Assembly: GCF_003696365.1 (NCBI RefSeq)
Contig: NZ_RFFM01000006.1
Coordinates: 1 to 64,000 of the forward strand
Reading direction: 5' to 3'
From: Stutzerimonas zhaodongensis
GTDB lineage: Bacteria; Pseudomonadota; Gammaproteobacteria; Pseudomonadales; Pseudomonadaceae
DNA: 64,000 nt
The translations under genes were made by a program, and so were the position numbers. Each line of letters opens with the position of its first letter. The first letter of the stretch is position 1. Of the stretch, positions 9,135 through 18,073 are shown in pieces. Under the pieces are notes generated by a model. The model was not told the origin of the DNA. It was given only the letters and a program-made list of their open reading frames with translations, and searched no databases.

Positions 9135-9992
9135 TCAGGCGCTGCAGAGTTCCTCGGCGGTCTTGTCGGTGACGTTGGAGCGGTCGAAGCCAAAGGGTTC
9201 GACGGTCTTCAGGTGATCATCACTGCCGAGCCACTTCTTCAGCTCGGCATTGACTGCATCGCGCAGCTCCTTGTCCTGCGGACGGAACGCCAGTGCGCCG
9301 TAACCGGTGTTGGCCGGATCGTCCTTGAAGTCGTCCGTAGCTTCGACCTGGTCGCCTGCCTTCTCGGCCAGGCCTCTCATGGTCAGCTGCGTGCCGACCG
9401 CTGCGTCGGCTCGCCCGGTGCGCACGGCTTGCAACTGAGAGGTGGTGTCGGGCACCTGGACGATCTGCGAATCCTTGATGCCTGCCTTGCGCGCGTAGTT
9501 GAGGTTGACGGTGCCGGACATGATCGCGAGCTTGATCGACTCGTCCTTGGCAATGTCCTCATAGCTGCCCAGTTGCTTGGGATTGCCGGCCTTTACCAGC
9601 AGCGTGTCCTGAAGCTGATAGTGCGGGTCGGTAAACAGCACCTGCTTGCAACGCTCGGGCGTGATGTACATGCCGGCGGCAATCAGATCGAAACGGCTGG
9701 CGCGCAATCCGGGGATCAGCGAGCCCCACTCGGTAAGCACCGGATTGATGGTTTCGATGCCCATCTTCTGGAAGATCTTCTCGACGATTTCCGGTGACTC
9801 GCCTGTCACGCTGCCGTCGGTGGCGGTGTACGCGAAGGGCGTCTCGTTGGCATAGCCAATGCGGACGCTGCTGTCCGACTTGATCTTGTCGAGCGTGTCA
9901 GCCTGTGCCAGACCGCCGATGGAGAAGCCGGTCAGTACGGCGGATGCCAACAATAGCTTTCCGAAATGGAATGGTCGTGCGCGATTCATCAT
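9135..9992 (-). CDS. ehuB: Periplasmic ectoine/hydroxyectoine-binding protein (EhuB-like)
   Basis: A 285-aa type-II periplasmic solute-binding protein (SBP_bac_3 fold). The N-terminal signal peptide has cleavage probably after GLAQA (about residue 31). The mature N-terminus LDKIKSDSSVRIGYANETPF and the GMYITPERCKQVLFTDP segment resemble EhuB ectoine-binding proteins rather than general amino-acid binders. AGGAG lies 5-6 nt before the ATG. First gene of ehuBCDA, divergent from a MocR regulator. Ligand is inferred by family resemblance; a different compatible solute or amino acid is possible. Confidence 0.75.
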   Translation of the reverse strand: MMNRARPFHFGKLLLASAVLTGFSIGGLAQADTLDKIKSDSSVRIGYANETPFAYTATDGSVTGESPEIVEKIFQKMGIETINPVLTEWGSLIPGLRASRFDLIAAGMYITPERCKQVLFTDPHYQLQDTLLVKAGNPKQLGSYEDIAKDESIKLAIMSGTVNLNYARKAGIKDSQIVQVPDTTSQLQAVRTGRADAAVGTQLTMRGLAEKAGDQVEATDDFKDDPANTGYGALAFRPQDKELRDAVNAELKKWLGSDDHLKTVEPFGFDRSNVTDKTAEELCSA

Positions 9993-10163
9993 GAATTCTC
10001 CTGTGCTTTTTTATGGTCCGCAGGCGAGCCTGCTATTCGGAGGGCAGCTTCAAGAGCATCAGGACAGGGCGCTCCCTGCCTCGGCGCGGCTTCTATCGTC
10101 TTTTAATCGAAGACGTGCCGCGTTTCGCTGACCGAGGATAGCAAAGGCAGTTTTCTCCATAGG

Positions 10164-10192
10164 ATTGCACTAGGACAATTGCATGACATTGC
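10164..10192. promoter_or_regulatory. Three direct ATTGC repeats in the ehuB / regulator divergent region
   Basis: ATTGC occurs at 10164, 10178 and 10188, between the divergent ehuB and MocR-type genes. MocR/GntR-PLP regulators often bind direct repeats in divergent promoters, so this is a candidate operator for autoregulation and ehu control. The motif is short and could be chance. Confidence 0.3.
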
Positions 10193-10231
10193 GCTTCGCC
10201 TGATCCTGTCGCCTCGACAGAGGTGGACCCC

Positions 10232-11641
10232 ATGCGTAATTGGAAAGAGGCCTTGGTTGCCGATCATGGCGGCGGGTCGAAATACAAGCTGTTGGTCACG
10301 GCCATCGCGACCGATATCGAGCGGGGCGAGTTGAAGGATGGCGATCGCCTGCCGCCGCAGCGGTTGCTGGCTGCGGAGCTTGGGATCAGCGTGCAAACCG
10401 TCACAAACGCCTATAAGGAGCTGGAGCGCCAGGGCTGGGTGCGCTGTGAGGTCGGCCGTGGCAGCTTTGTCAGCCGGCGGATCAGTGAGCGGGTGGCCAC
10501 GTCCATGCTCGACCGCGGCGAGCACGCGCTGCTCGACTTTTCTACCGTGCGTATCGTTCATACCGAGCTTCATGACCGCTACTGGCGACAGACCTGCGCG
10601 GAGCTGGCAGCCGAGCATGAGCAGCCGTGGATACACGCCTGTCGCCCCATCGCTGGTTTCGAACATCATCGCGAGGTCGGCGCGCGATGGCTCGCTGGCC
10701 TGGGACTCACCGTAGAGCCGCGGGACCTGCTGCTGACCAACGGCACTTCCCAGGCCATTTTCCTCGCGCTGGCGTCCTTGGCGGGGCCGGATGATCTGGT
10801 GCTCTGCGAGAGCTGCACCGACCACGGCGTGATCGGCACTGCGCAAGTGCTCGGCTTCAAGCTCCAGGGTGTGGATGCCGACCGCCATGGGCTAGATCCG
10901 GAACACTTCGAGGATCTCTGCGGTAATGAGCGCGTCACTGCGTTAGTGTGCACGCCGAATCTGAACAACCCCACCAGCAGCCTGATGCCCGATTCGCGCC
11001 GGCGCGAGATAGCCGAGATCGCCCGGCGCTATGGTGTCTTCGTGATCGAGGACGACGTTTACGGGCCTCTGCTTGGTGATGCTCGGGAAGCGCCGCCCAT
11101 CAGCCACTATCTGCCCGAACTGTCTTTCTATTGCACCAGCCTGACCAAATCGGTTTTGACCGGCCTGCGTCTCGGTTACCTGGCCATGCCTCGGCGGCTG
11201 GCGCTGCGCACCGAAAGCATCTTCCGGGTGAACAGCTGGATGGCCGCTCCCCTGCTCGGCGAAATCGCCACGCGCTGGATAGAGCGGGGTCGTGCTGCCG
11301 AATTGGTGAACCTGCAGCGCAATCTGATCGCCGGTCGGCAGGCTGCGGTGACTGCAGAATTGGGTGATTACTTGCGCGGCAACCATCCTGCATCACTCAG
11401 CGCCTGGCTCGAGGTGCCCGAGCATTGGGAGCTCGATGCCCTGCAGCATGAGTTGCGGGAACGCGGCATTGCGCTGACGTTGCCTGATCCCTTCTTGCCG
11501 CCGGGTAGCCAGCGGCCAAGGGCGATGCGCCTGTGCATAGGTGCAGAGTGCGGGGATGAACGGCTGCGCAAGGGTTTGGCGAGCATCCGCGACGTCTTCG
11601 AGCAGTACCCGGAAATTCACGAATTTCGCGGCGCGCGTTGA
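10232..11641 (+). CDS. MocR/GntR-family PLP-dependent regulator, EnuR-like
   Basis: A 469-aa MocR regulator. The N-terminal GntR winged helix (about residues 15-85, LPPQRLLAAELGISVQTVTNAY) is joined to a fold-type I aminotransferase-like domain. That domain keeps the expected NLNNPTS stretch, the IEDDVYGPLL aspartate region and a PLP lysine in SLTKSVLTGLRLGY. EnuR, the known controller of ectoine catabolism, has this architecture and senses ectoine breakdown products through PLP. ATG 10232 with AGAGG upstream is preferred over GTG 10223. It is divergent from ehuB, so control of ectoine uptake is the natural inference; no ectoine catabolic genes are in view. Confidence 0.82.
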   Translation: MRNWKEALVADHGGGSKYKLLVTAIATDIERGELKDGDRLPPQRLLAAELGISVQTVTNAYKELERQGWVRCEVGRGSFVSRRISERVATSMLDRGEHALLDFSTVRIVHTELHDRYWRQTCAELAAEHEQPWIHACRPIAGFEHHREVGARWLAGLGLTVEPRDLLLTNGTSQAIFLALASLAGPDDLVLCESCTDHGVIGTAQVLGFKLQGVDADRHGLDPEHFEDLCGNERVTALVCTPNLNNPTSSLMPDSRRREIAEIARRYGVFVIEDDVYGPLLGDAREAPPISHYLPELSFYCTSLTKSVLTGLRLGYLAMPRRLALRTESIFRVNSWMAAPLLGEIATRWIERGRAAELVNLQRNLIAGRQAAVTAELGDYLRGNHPASLSAWLEVPEHWELDALQHELRERGIALTLPDPFLPPGSQRPRAMRLCIGAECGDERLRKGLASIRDVFEQYPEIHEFRGAR

Positions 11642-11774
11642 TCCGACAGATGCGCAGCCGCCGTTATCCGGTGCGGCTAGAGAGACCTAGCCAGATGACA
11701 TTCCGACCGGCGCGCTACCGTCAGCATCGAAATGCCACTAGAATGCGCGCCGCTCCGGCCATGTCGGTCGGGCA

Positions 11775-11808
11775 ATGGGTTCCCTAACCCCATCACTCCA
11801 AAAAGGAA
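11775..11808 (+). promoter_or_regulatory. preQ1-I type riboswitch overlapping the yhhQ ribosome binding site
   Basis: The compact preQ1-I layout is visible. A P1 stem is formed by AUGGG (11775-11779) and CCCAU (11789-11793). The loop contains UUCC and a UAAC segment whose C (11788) corresponds to the preQ1-pairing cytosine. An A-rich tail (11800-11804) ends in GGAA (11805-11808), complementary to the UUCC at 11780-11783, which closes the pseudoknot. GGAA is also the Shine-Dalgarno of yhhQ (ATG 11814), so ligand binding would hide the ribosome site. The layout matches the Thermoanaerobacter preQ1-I aptamer closely. Confidence 0.8.
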
Positions 11809-11813
11809 ATGCC

Positions 11814-12467
11814 ATGTTGCAGATCCCTTCAACGGTCCGCCGTGCCACGCTGGCCGGGCTGATCGCGTTTCACATTCTCATCATCATCGCCAGCAACTAT
11901 CTGGTACAGCTGCCAATCACCCTGTTCGGCTGGCACACCACCTGGGGCGCATTCAGCTTTCCGTTCATCTTTCTGGCCACCGACCTGACCGTGCGCCTGC
12001 TGGGCAAAGGCCCGGCGCGACGGGTGATCGCTCAGGTCATGCTGCCGGCGCTGGTAGCGTCCTACGTGATATCGGTGCTGTTCCATCAGGGCGCATTTGC
12101 CGGCCTTGCGTCGCTGGGCGAGTTCAACCTGTTCGTTTTCCGCATCGCGATTGCCAGCTTCCTCGCCTATGCGCTTGGCCAGATTCTCGACATTCAGGTG
12201 TTCGATCGCCTGCGCGGCTTGCGCCAGTGGTGGATCGCGCCGAGCGCCTCGACCATTTTTGGCAACCTGCTCGACACCTTCCTGTTCTTCTCTATCGCCT
12301 TCTGGCATAGCGACGACCCGTTCATGGCGGCGAACTGGGTGGAAATTGCCAGCGTCGATTACGCCATCAAACTGATCGTCAGCCTGGCGTTGTTTGTGCC
12401 GCTGTACGGCATGTTGCTCAACGCTATCGTGCGCATGCTGCCCGGTCAGCGGACCGCTACGGTTTAG
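11814..12467 (+). CDS. yhhQ: Queuosine precursor (preQ0/preQ1) transporter, YhhQ family
   Basis: A 217-aa inner-membrane protein of the YhhQ/VUT_1 family, which imports 7-deazapurine precursors for queuosine modification of tRNA. About six hydrophobic segments are visible. The conserved SNYLVQLP and family-typical FIFLATDLTVRLLG and GNLLDTFLFFSIAFW stretches are present. ATG 11814 with AAAAGGAAA upstream is preferred; the longer frame from 11775 would run through the riboswitch. Translational control by preQ1 is inferred from the leader structure. Confidence 0.9.
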   Translation: MLQIPSTVRRATLAGLIAFHILIIIASNYLVQLPITLFGWHTTWGAFSFPFIFLATDLTVRLLGKGPARRVIAQVMLPALVASYVISVLFHQGAFAGLASLGEFNLFVFRIAIASFLAYALGQILDIQVFDRLRGLRQWWIAPSASTIFGNLLDTFLFFSIAFWHSDDPFMAANWVEIASVDYAIKLIVSLALFVPLYGMLLNAIVRMLPGQRTATV

Positions 12468-12504
12468 GCCTCACGCCGCCCACAGGCACTGATGAGCTAC
12501 TAGA

Positions 12505-12531
12505 AATGACCACTCGCCGCGGGTGGTCATT
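12505..12531. terminator. Convergent-gene hairpin between yhhQ and trkA
   Basis: A perfect 9-bp inverted repeat (AATGACCAC 12505-12513, GTGGTCATT 12523-12531) lies between the convergent yhhQ and trkA genes. No T-run follows on either strand, so termination efficiency is doubtful. Confidence 0.4.
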
Positions 12532-12557
12532 CGGCGCTGCCGGAACCGGCAGCCGCA

Positions 12558-13931
12558 TCAGAAGAACGTCAAGCCGGCCTGGAACAGCCGCTCCACATCA
12601 CGGATGTGACGTTTATCCACCAGGAACAGGATGACGTGGTCGCCCGATTCGATGACGGTGTTGTCATGGGCGATCAACACTTGCTCGTCGCGGATGATGG
12701 CGCCGATGGTGGTGCCCGGTGGCAAGGCAATCTTGCCGATGGCGCGACCGACCACTTTGCTCGAGCGCGAGTCGCCGTGCGCAATCACCTCGATGGCCTC
12801 GGCCGCGCCCCGGCGCAATGAGTGGGCGCTGACGATATCGCCACGGCGCACGTGGGTCAGCAGCGTACCGATGGTGGCCAGCTGCGGGCTGATGGCGATA
12901 TCGATCTCGCCGCCCTGGACCAGGTCGACATATGCCGGATTGTTGATGATGCACATCACCTTGCGCGCGCCCAGCCGCTTGGCCAGCAGCGAGGACATGA
13001 TGTTGGCCTCATCGTCGTTGGTCAGGGCCAGGAAGACGTCGGCGTCGTTGATGTTTTCTTCAACCAGCAGATCGCGATCCGACGCGCTGCCCTGAAGGAT
13101 GATGGTGCTGTCGAGGGTATCGGAGAGATAGCGGCAACGCGCCGGATTCATCTCGATGATCTTCACCTGGTAGCGGCTTTCAATGGCTTCGGCCAGGCGC
13201 TCGCCGATGTGCCCGCCGCCAGCGATCACAATGCGCTTGTAGTTGTCATCGAGGCGACGCATCTCGCTCATCACCGCACGGATATGCCCGCGAGCAGCGA
13301 TGAAAAACACCTCGTCATCGGCTTCGATCACCGTGTCGCCCTGCGGCAGGATGGCCTGATTCCGGCGGAAGATCGCAGCGACACGGGTATCGACATTCGG
13401 CATGTGGTTGCGCAGCTGGCGGAGTTCCTGCCCCACCAGCGGCCCGCCGTAATAAGCCCGTACCGCGACCAGCTGAGCCTTGCCACCGGCGAAGTCGATG
13501 ACCTGCAACGAGCCCGGGTGCTCGATCAGACGCTTGATGTAGTTGGTCACCACCTGCTCGGGGCTGATCAGAACGTCGACTGGTATCGCCTCGTTGCTGA
13601 ACAGGCCGGAGCGGGTCAGGTAGACCGACTCGCGTACCCGGGCGATCTTGGTAGGGGTATGGAACAGCGTGTAGGCGACCTGACAGGCGACCATGTTGGT
13701 CTCGTCGCTATTGGTCACTGCCACCAGCATGTCGGCGTCGTCCGCACCCGCCTGGCGCAGCACGGTTGGAAAGGACCCACGGCCAACCACGGTGCGAATG
13801 TCCAGGCGATCGCCGAGGTCCCGCAGACGATCGGCATCGGTGTCCACAACGGTAATGTCGTTGGCTTCACTGGCGAGGTTCTCCGCAAGCGTGCCGCCTA
13901 CCTGCCCTGCACCGAGAATGATGATCTTCAC
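12558..13931 (-). CDS. trkA: Trk potassium uptake system peripheral protein TrkA
   Basis: A 457-aa cytoplasmic NAD-binding subunit that gates Trk potassium channels. Two RCK repeats are visible, each starting with a Rossmann glycine motif: [13 protein letters not shown] at residue 1 and [17 protein letters not shown] near residue 234; TrkA_C domains follow each. The start is GTG at 13931 with CAGGAG 7 nt upstream. Last gene of the def-fmt-rsmB-trkA cluster, the conserved pseudomonad order; 64 bp separate it from rsmB. Confidence 0.96.
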   Translation of the reverse strand: MKIIILGAGQVGGTLAENLASEANDITVVDTDADRLRDLGDRLDIRTVVGRGSFPTVLRQAGADDADMLVAVTNSDETNMVACQVAYTLFHTPTKIARVRESVYLTRSGLFSNEAIPVDVLISPEQVVTNYIKRLIEHPGSLQVIDFAGGKAQLVAVRAYYGGPLVGQELRQLRNHMPNVDTRVAAIFRRNQAILPQGDTVIEADDEVFFIAARGHIRAVMSEMRRLDDNYKRIVIAGGGHIGERLAEAIESRYQVKIIEMNPARCRYLSDTLDSTIILQGSASDRDLLVEENINDADVFLALTNDDEANIMSSLLAKRLGARKVMCIINNPAYVDLVQGGEIDIAISPQLATIGTLLTHVRRGDIVSAHSLRRGAAEAIEVIAHGDSRSSKVVGRAIGKIALPPGTTIGAIIRDEQVLIAHDNTVIESGDHVILFLVDKRHIRDVERLFQAGLTFF

Positions 13932-13995
13932 GCGATCGCTCCTGAAAGGCGGCTGTTACCCGCCACTTCCATGATGGCCAAGGCGTCTGCCTGGC

Positions 13996-15327
13996 TCATT
14001 GACTGGTTCCGGCCTTGGGTTGGGCCGCGATTTTGATCAGTTTGGCGTAGTAGAAACCGTCGTGGCCTTCATCCTGCGGCAGCAACTGACGCCCATGAGA
14101 CTGCGCGACGCCGAATCCGCTCGGCAAATCCAGCTCCCTGGCACCGGGCATGCGTGCCAGAAATGACGCGATGACCTCGCGGTTCTCGGTCGGTAGCACC
14201 GAGCAGGTGGCATACAGCAGCACCCCTCCGACCGCGAGCGTTGGCCAGAGTGCATCGAGCATCTCGCCCTGCAGAAGGGCCAGCGGCGCGATGTCATCAG
14301 CCTGGCGGGCAAGTTTGATGTCGGGGTGGCGCCGGATCACACCGGTTGCCGAACAAGGTGCATCGAGAAGAATGCGTTGAAACGGCTGCCCATCCCACCA
14401 TTGCTCGGTTGCGCGTGCATCAGCCGCCACCAGCTTGGCCCCGAGTTGCAGGCGATCAAGGTTTTCCTGCACGCGCTGGAGCCGTTTGGACTCCAGATCC
14501 AGTGCGACAACCTCAGCCAGGCCTGGCTCGCGTTCGAGGATATGACAGGTTTTCCCGCCGGGCGCGCAACAGGCGTCCAGCACTCGCTGGCCGGCGGCCA
14601 GGTCGAGCAGGCCCGCGGCCAGTTGCGCGGCTTCGTCCTGGACACTGACGTGGCCTTCGGCAAATCCCGGCAACTGCGTGACGTCGCAAGCCTCGGCCAA
14701 ACGTATGCCGTCCTCGCTGTGGTGGCAGGCGAAGGCTTCGATGCCGGCGGCCTGCAGCTCGGCAAGATAGCTGTCACGGTTGGCCTTACGACGGTTGACC
14801 CGAAGCATCATGGGAGGGTGCGCATTGTTGGCGACGCAAATCGCTTCCCAGTCGTCAGGCCAGTGCGCCTTGAGCGACTTCTGCAGCCAGCGTGGGTGGG
14901 CGAAACGGATGACCGGGTCACGCTCGAGCTCGGCAAAGATCGCCTCGCCTTCGCGCTGGGCGTTGCGCAGCACGGCGTTGAGCAGCCCCTTGGCCCAAGG
15001 CTTCTTGAGTTTTTCAACGCAGCCGACGGTTTCGCCTATGGCGGCGTGTGGCGGTATGCGTGTGTAGAACAGCTGGTAAAGACCGACAAGCAGCAAAGCC
15101 TCAACGTCGCGATCGGCAGCCTTGAACGGCTTTTGCAACAGTCGCTCGGCAAGGCCCGAGAGACGCGGCTGCCAGCGGGCAGTGCCGAATGCCAGCTCTT
15201 GGGTGAGGCCACGATCACGGGCGTCCACCTTGCCCAGTACATCGGGCAGGCTGCTGCCCAGCGATGCCTTGCCGGAGAGCACGACGCTCAATGCGCGGGC
15301 AGCGGCCAGGCGCGGATTCATCGACAT
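13996..15327 (-). CDS. rsmB: 16S rRNA (cytosine-967-C5) methyltransferase
   Basis: A 443-aa m5C methyltransferase of the Sun/RsmB family. The N-terminal NusB-like RNA-binding domain (about residues 1-140) is followed by a Rossmann methyltransferase domain. The SAM site is [14 protein letters not shown], motif [18 protein letters not shown], and the catalytic cysteine lies in [14 protein letters not shown]. The ATG shares one base with the fmt stop (TAATG), indicating translational coupling. Confidence 0.96.
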   Translation of the reverse strand: MSMNPRLAAARALSVVLSGKASLGSSLPDVLGKVDARDRGLTQELAFGTARWQPRLSGLAERLLQKPFKAADRDVEALLLVGLYQLFYTRIPPHAAIGETVGCVEKLKKPWAKGLLNAVLRNAQREGEAIFAELERDPVIRFAHPRWLQKSLKAHWPDDWEAICVANNAHPPMMLRVNRRKANRDSYLAELQAAGIEAFACHHSEDGIRLAEACDVTQLPGFAEGHVSVQDEAAQLAAGLLDLAAGQRVLDACCAPGGKTCHILEREPGLAEVVALDLESKRLQRVQENLDRLQLGAKLVAADARATEQWWDGQPFQRILLDAPCSATGVIRRHPDIKLARQADDIAPLALLQGEMLDALWPTLAVGGVLLYATCSVLPTENREVIASFLARMPGARELDLPSGFGVAQSHGRQLLPQDEGHDGFYYAKLIKIAAQPKAGTSQ

Positions 15328-16256
15328 TATTCGAACGCCTTGCCGGGTGTGAATTGCTCTCGCCTGCTATTGAACAGATCGCTGAACGCCAGTGGCTTGC
15401 CGCCAGCCAATTGAATACGTGTCAGCCGCAGCGACCCGGCACCGCAGGCCACCTCCAGGCCATCCTTACCGACGTCGATGATCTGCCCTGGCGCCCCTTG
15501 CCCGGAGGCCGACTCGGCGGCGTGAACTTTCACAGCGGCGCCATCGAGCACGCTGTGGCAGATCGGCCAGGGATGGAAGGCTCGTACTAGCCGTTCGAGC
15601 TCGACCGCCGGGCGTGTCCAGTCAAGGCGTGCTTCGTCTTTGTTCAGTTTGTGGGCGTAGGTTGCCAGGCTGTCGTCCTGCACCTCGCCAACGAGCGTGC
15701 CAGCTTCTAGCGCGGCGACCGCATCGACCACGGCGCTGGAGCCCAGCGTTGCGAGCCGGTCGTGCAGGCTGCCGCCGGTATCGTCGTCGGCAATCGGCGT
15801 GCTGACCTTGAGCAGCATTGGCCCGGTATCGAGCCCTGCTTCCATCTGCATCACCGTCACCCCGGATTCGGCATCACCAGCTTCAACGGCGCGCTGAATC
15901 GGCGCGGCACCCCTCCAGCGCGGCAGCAGCGAAGCGTGGCTGTTGATGCAGCCTAAACGCGGCATGTCCAACACGGCTTGCGGCAGAATTAAGCCATAGG
16001 CCACCACAATCATCAGGTCCGCCTGCAGAGAAGCCAGTTCAGCCTGGGCGTCAGGATCGCGCAGCGTTTGCGGCTGATGAACCGGAATCTCGTGTTGCAG
16101 TGCGAGCTGTTTGACCGGGCTGGGCATCAGCTTCTGACCGCGACCGGCTGGGCGGTCCGGCTGGGTGTAAACCGCGATCACGTTGCGACCGGTCTCGATC
16201 AGGGCCTGCAAGTGCTGGGCGGCAAATTCCGGAGTACCGGCAAAAACGATGCGCAT
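15327..16256 (-). CDS. fmt: Methionyl-tRNA formyltransferase
   Basis: A 309-aa enzyme that formylates initiator Met-tRNA using 10-formyl-THF. The N-terminal formyltransferase fold begins [13 protein letters not shown]. The conserved [20 protein letters not shown] segment carries the catalytic Asn/His, and the C-terminal OB-like domain contains TWDxxA-type residues. ATG 16256 is the family start; the upstream in-frame extension to 16448 runs into def and is ignored. A terminator-like hairpin lies between def and fmt. Confidence 0.95.
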   Translation of the reverse strand: MRIVFAGTPEFAAQHLQALIETGRNVIAVYTQPDRPAGRGQKLMPSPVKQLALQHEIPVHQPQTLRDPDAQAELASLQADLMIVVAYGLILPQAVLDMPRLGCINSHASLLPRWRGAAPIQRAVEAGDAESGVTVMQMEAGLDTGPMLLKVSTPIADDDTGGSLHDRLATLGSSAVVDAVAALEAGTLVGEVQDDSLATYAHKLNKDEARLDWTRPAVELERLVRAFHPWPICHSVLDGAAVKVHAAESASGQGAPGQIIDVGKDGLEVACGAGSLRLTRIQLAGGKPLAFSDLFNSRREQFTPGKAFE

Positions 16257-16272
16257 TGAATAACTCGTCAAT

Positions 16273-16299
16273 AAAAAAGGCTTGCTGCTGCAAGCCTTT
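16273..16299 (-). terminator. Rho-independent terminator between def and fmt
   Basis: On the minus strand a perfect 10-bp stem (AAAGGCTTGC with GCAAGCCTTT, 16290-16299 and 16276-16285) is followed by a run of Ts. It sits 10 bp after the def stop and only about 17 bp before the fmt ATG, so it should attenuate read-through from def into fmt-rsmB-trkA. Confidence 0.8.
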
Positions 16300-16308
16300 G
16301 GGTCGGAA

Positions 16309-16815
16309 TCAAGCCTGCTGACGATGAAGCTTTTCCAGCTTCTTCTTGATCCGGTCGCGCTTGAGATTGGACAGGTAGTCGACGAAAAGCTTGCCGTTGA
16401 GGTGATCGCACTCATGCTGGATGCACACGGCGAGCAGGCCTTCGGCAATCAGTTCGTAGGGCTGGCCGTCGCGGTCCAGCGCCTTGATCTTCACCTTCTG
16501 CGGCCGATCGACATTTTCATAGAAGCCAGGTACCGAAAGGCAACCTTCCTGGTACTGCTCCATCTCGTCGGTCAGGTATTCGAACTCGGGATTGATGAAA
16601 ACCCGCGGCTCGGACTTGTCCTCGGACAGATCCATCACCACTACCCGCTTGTGCACGTTTACCTGCGTAGCTGCCAGGCCGATGCCCGGCGCGTCGTACA
16701 TGGTCTCGAACATGTCGTCGATGAGCTGACGAATGCCGTCGTCGACCACGTCCACCGATTTGGCGATGGTGCGCAGGCGCGGATCAGGAAATTCTAAGAT
16801 GTTCAGGATTGCCAT
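16309..16815 (-). CDS. def: Peptide deformylase
   Basis: A 168-aa metallohydrolase that removes the N-formyl group from nascent proteins. All three catalytic motifs are present: GIGLAATQ (about residue 45), EGCLSVPG (about residue 90) and [14 protein letters not shown] (about residue 133), giving Cys and two His metal ligands plus the catalytic Glu. ATG 16815, weak ribosome site. Divergent from tsaP. Confidence 0.97.
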   Translation of the reverse strand: MAILNILEFPDPRLRTIAKSVDVVDDGIRQLIDDMFETMYDAPGIGLAATQVNVHKRVVVMDLSEDKSEPRVFINPEFEYLTDEMEQYQEGCLSVPGFYENVDRPQKVKIKALDRDGQPYELIAEGLLAVCIQHECDHLNGKLFVDYLSNLKRDRIKKKLEKLHRQQA

Positions 16816-16963
16816 ATGCGTTTGTGATGCACTTATGGAATAAAGTCAAAAGCCGCTGCTAAGATGCCGGGCAGCTTGTAAACGGCTTAACGCCGCTTTC
16901 CACAAGGGTTTCTGCGGCGCTAGGGCGCTTTACGTGAAGGCACATCATAAAGGGATTCACCAC

Positions 16964-17989
16964 ATGAGGAAATCACTACTCGCCCTGCTGCTGGTGGCGG
17001 TTGGCGGCATGGCGCAGGCCGCTGTGGAGCTGAAGGATGGCCATCCTGAGCAATACACCGTAGTGAAGGGCGACACACTCTGGGACATATCCGCTCGTTT
17101 CCTCAGCGAACCGTGGAAATGGCCGGAGCTTTGGCATGCCAACCCGCAGGTGGAAAATCCACACCTGATCTACCCAGGCGACAGCCTGAGCCTGGTCTAC
17201 GTCGACGGCCAGCCGCGGGTCATGCTCAACCGCGGCACATCGCGCGGCACCATCAAACTTTCTCCATCCGTTCGCAGCACGCCCATGGCCGAGGCGATCA
17301 GCACGATTCCGTTGGAAGCGATCAACAGCTTTCTGCTGAGCAATCGCATCGTCGACAGCGCAGCCGAGTTCCAGGCAGCGCCGTATATCGTTGCCGGCAA
17401 TGCAGAGCGGGTGATCAGCGGCTCCGGTGATCGGATCTATGGTCGCGGCGAATTCCAGGACAACATCAACATCTACGGCATCTTCCGCCAGGGTAAGACC
17501 TACGCTGATCCCGAAACCAATGAGTTTCTGGGCATCAACGCCGATGACGTCGGCACGGCCGAGCGGCTCGAGATGGAAGGTGACATCGCCACCATGATGC
17601 TCACCCGAGTCACTCAGGAAGCGCGCATCGGCGATCGCATGTTCCCAAGCGAAGAGCGTGCGGTTAACTCGACCTTCATGCCGAGCGAGCCGAAGGAAGA
17701 GGTCAACGGTGTGATTCTGGACGTGCCTCGCGGCGTTACCCAGATCGGCCAGTTCGACGTGGTTACGTTGAACAAGGGCGCGCGGGATGGCCTGAAGATC
17801 GGCAACGTCCTGGCTGTCTACAAAACCGGTGAAACCGTCCGTGACCGCGTTACCGGCGAGAACGTTAAGATCCCGGACGAGCGTTCCGGTTTGCTGATGG
17901 TCTTCCGCACCTACGACAAGCTGAGCTATGGATTGGTATTGCAGGCGACCCGCTCGCTGGCGGTGATGGACAAGGTCCGCAACCCCTGA
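16964..17989 (+). CDS. tsaP: LysM-domain protein TsaP (type IV pilus secretin-associated)
   Basis: A 341-aa periplasmic protein that in P. aeruginosa (PA0020) and Neisseria anchors the type IV pilus secretin PilQ to peptidoglycan. The signal peptide is MRKSLLALLLVAVGGMAQA (residues 1-19). The LysM domain (about residues 30-78) contains YTVVKGDTLWDISARFL and NPHLIYPGDSL. The C-terminal part is a FlgT-like region ending in MDKVRNP. ATG 16964 with AAAGGGA upstream gives the same length as PA0020. A strong terminator follows. Confidence 0.9.
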   Translation: MRKSLLALLLVAVGGMAQAAVELKDGHPEQYTVVKGDTLWDISARFLSEPWKWPELWHANPQVENPHLIYPGDSLSLVYVDGQPRVMLNRGTSRGTIKLSPSVRSTPMAEAISTIPLEAINSFLLSNRIVDSAAEFQAAPYIVAGNAERVISGSGDRIYGRGEFQDNINIYGIFRQGKTYADPETNEFLGINADDVGTAERLEMEGDIATMMLTRVTQEARIGDRMFPSEERAVNSTFMPSEPKEEVNGVILDVPRGVTQIGQFDVVTLNKGARDGLKIGNVLAVYKTGETVRDRVTGENVKIPDERSGLLMVFRTYDKLSYGLVLQATRSLAVMDKVRNP

Positions 17990-17997
17990 GTTACCCG

Positions 17998-18022
17998 AGC
18001 CCCGCACAAGCGGGGCTTTTTT
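17998..18022 (+). terminator. Rho-independent terminator after tsaP
   Basis: Stem AGCCCCGC (17998-18005) with GCGGGGCT (18010-18017), loop ACAA, then six Ts. It starts 9 bp after the tsaP stop. Confidence 0.92.
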
Positions 18023-18073
18023 CTGCTGCCCTCACCGCATGGATGCGGTGCGACGAGACAAGGACGTTCTCTG

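Noticed and set aside
11732..12310. Alternative frame overlapping yhhQ
   Set aside because: It covers the riboswitch and yhhQ in another frame; YhhQ similarity and the AAAAGGAAA site support the frame starting at 11,814.
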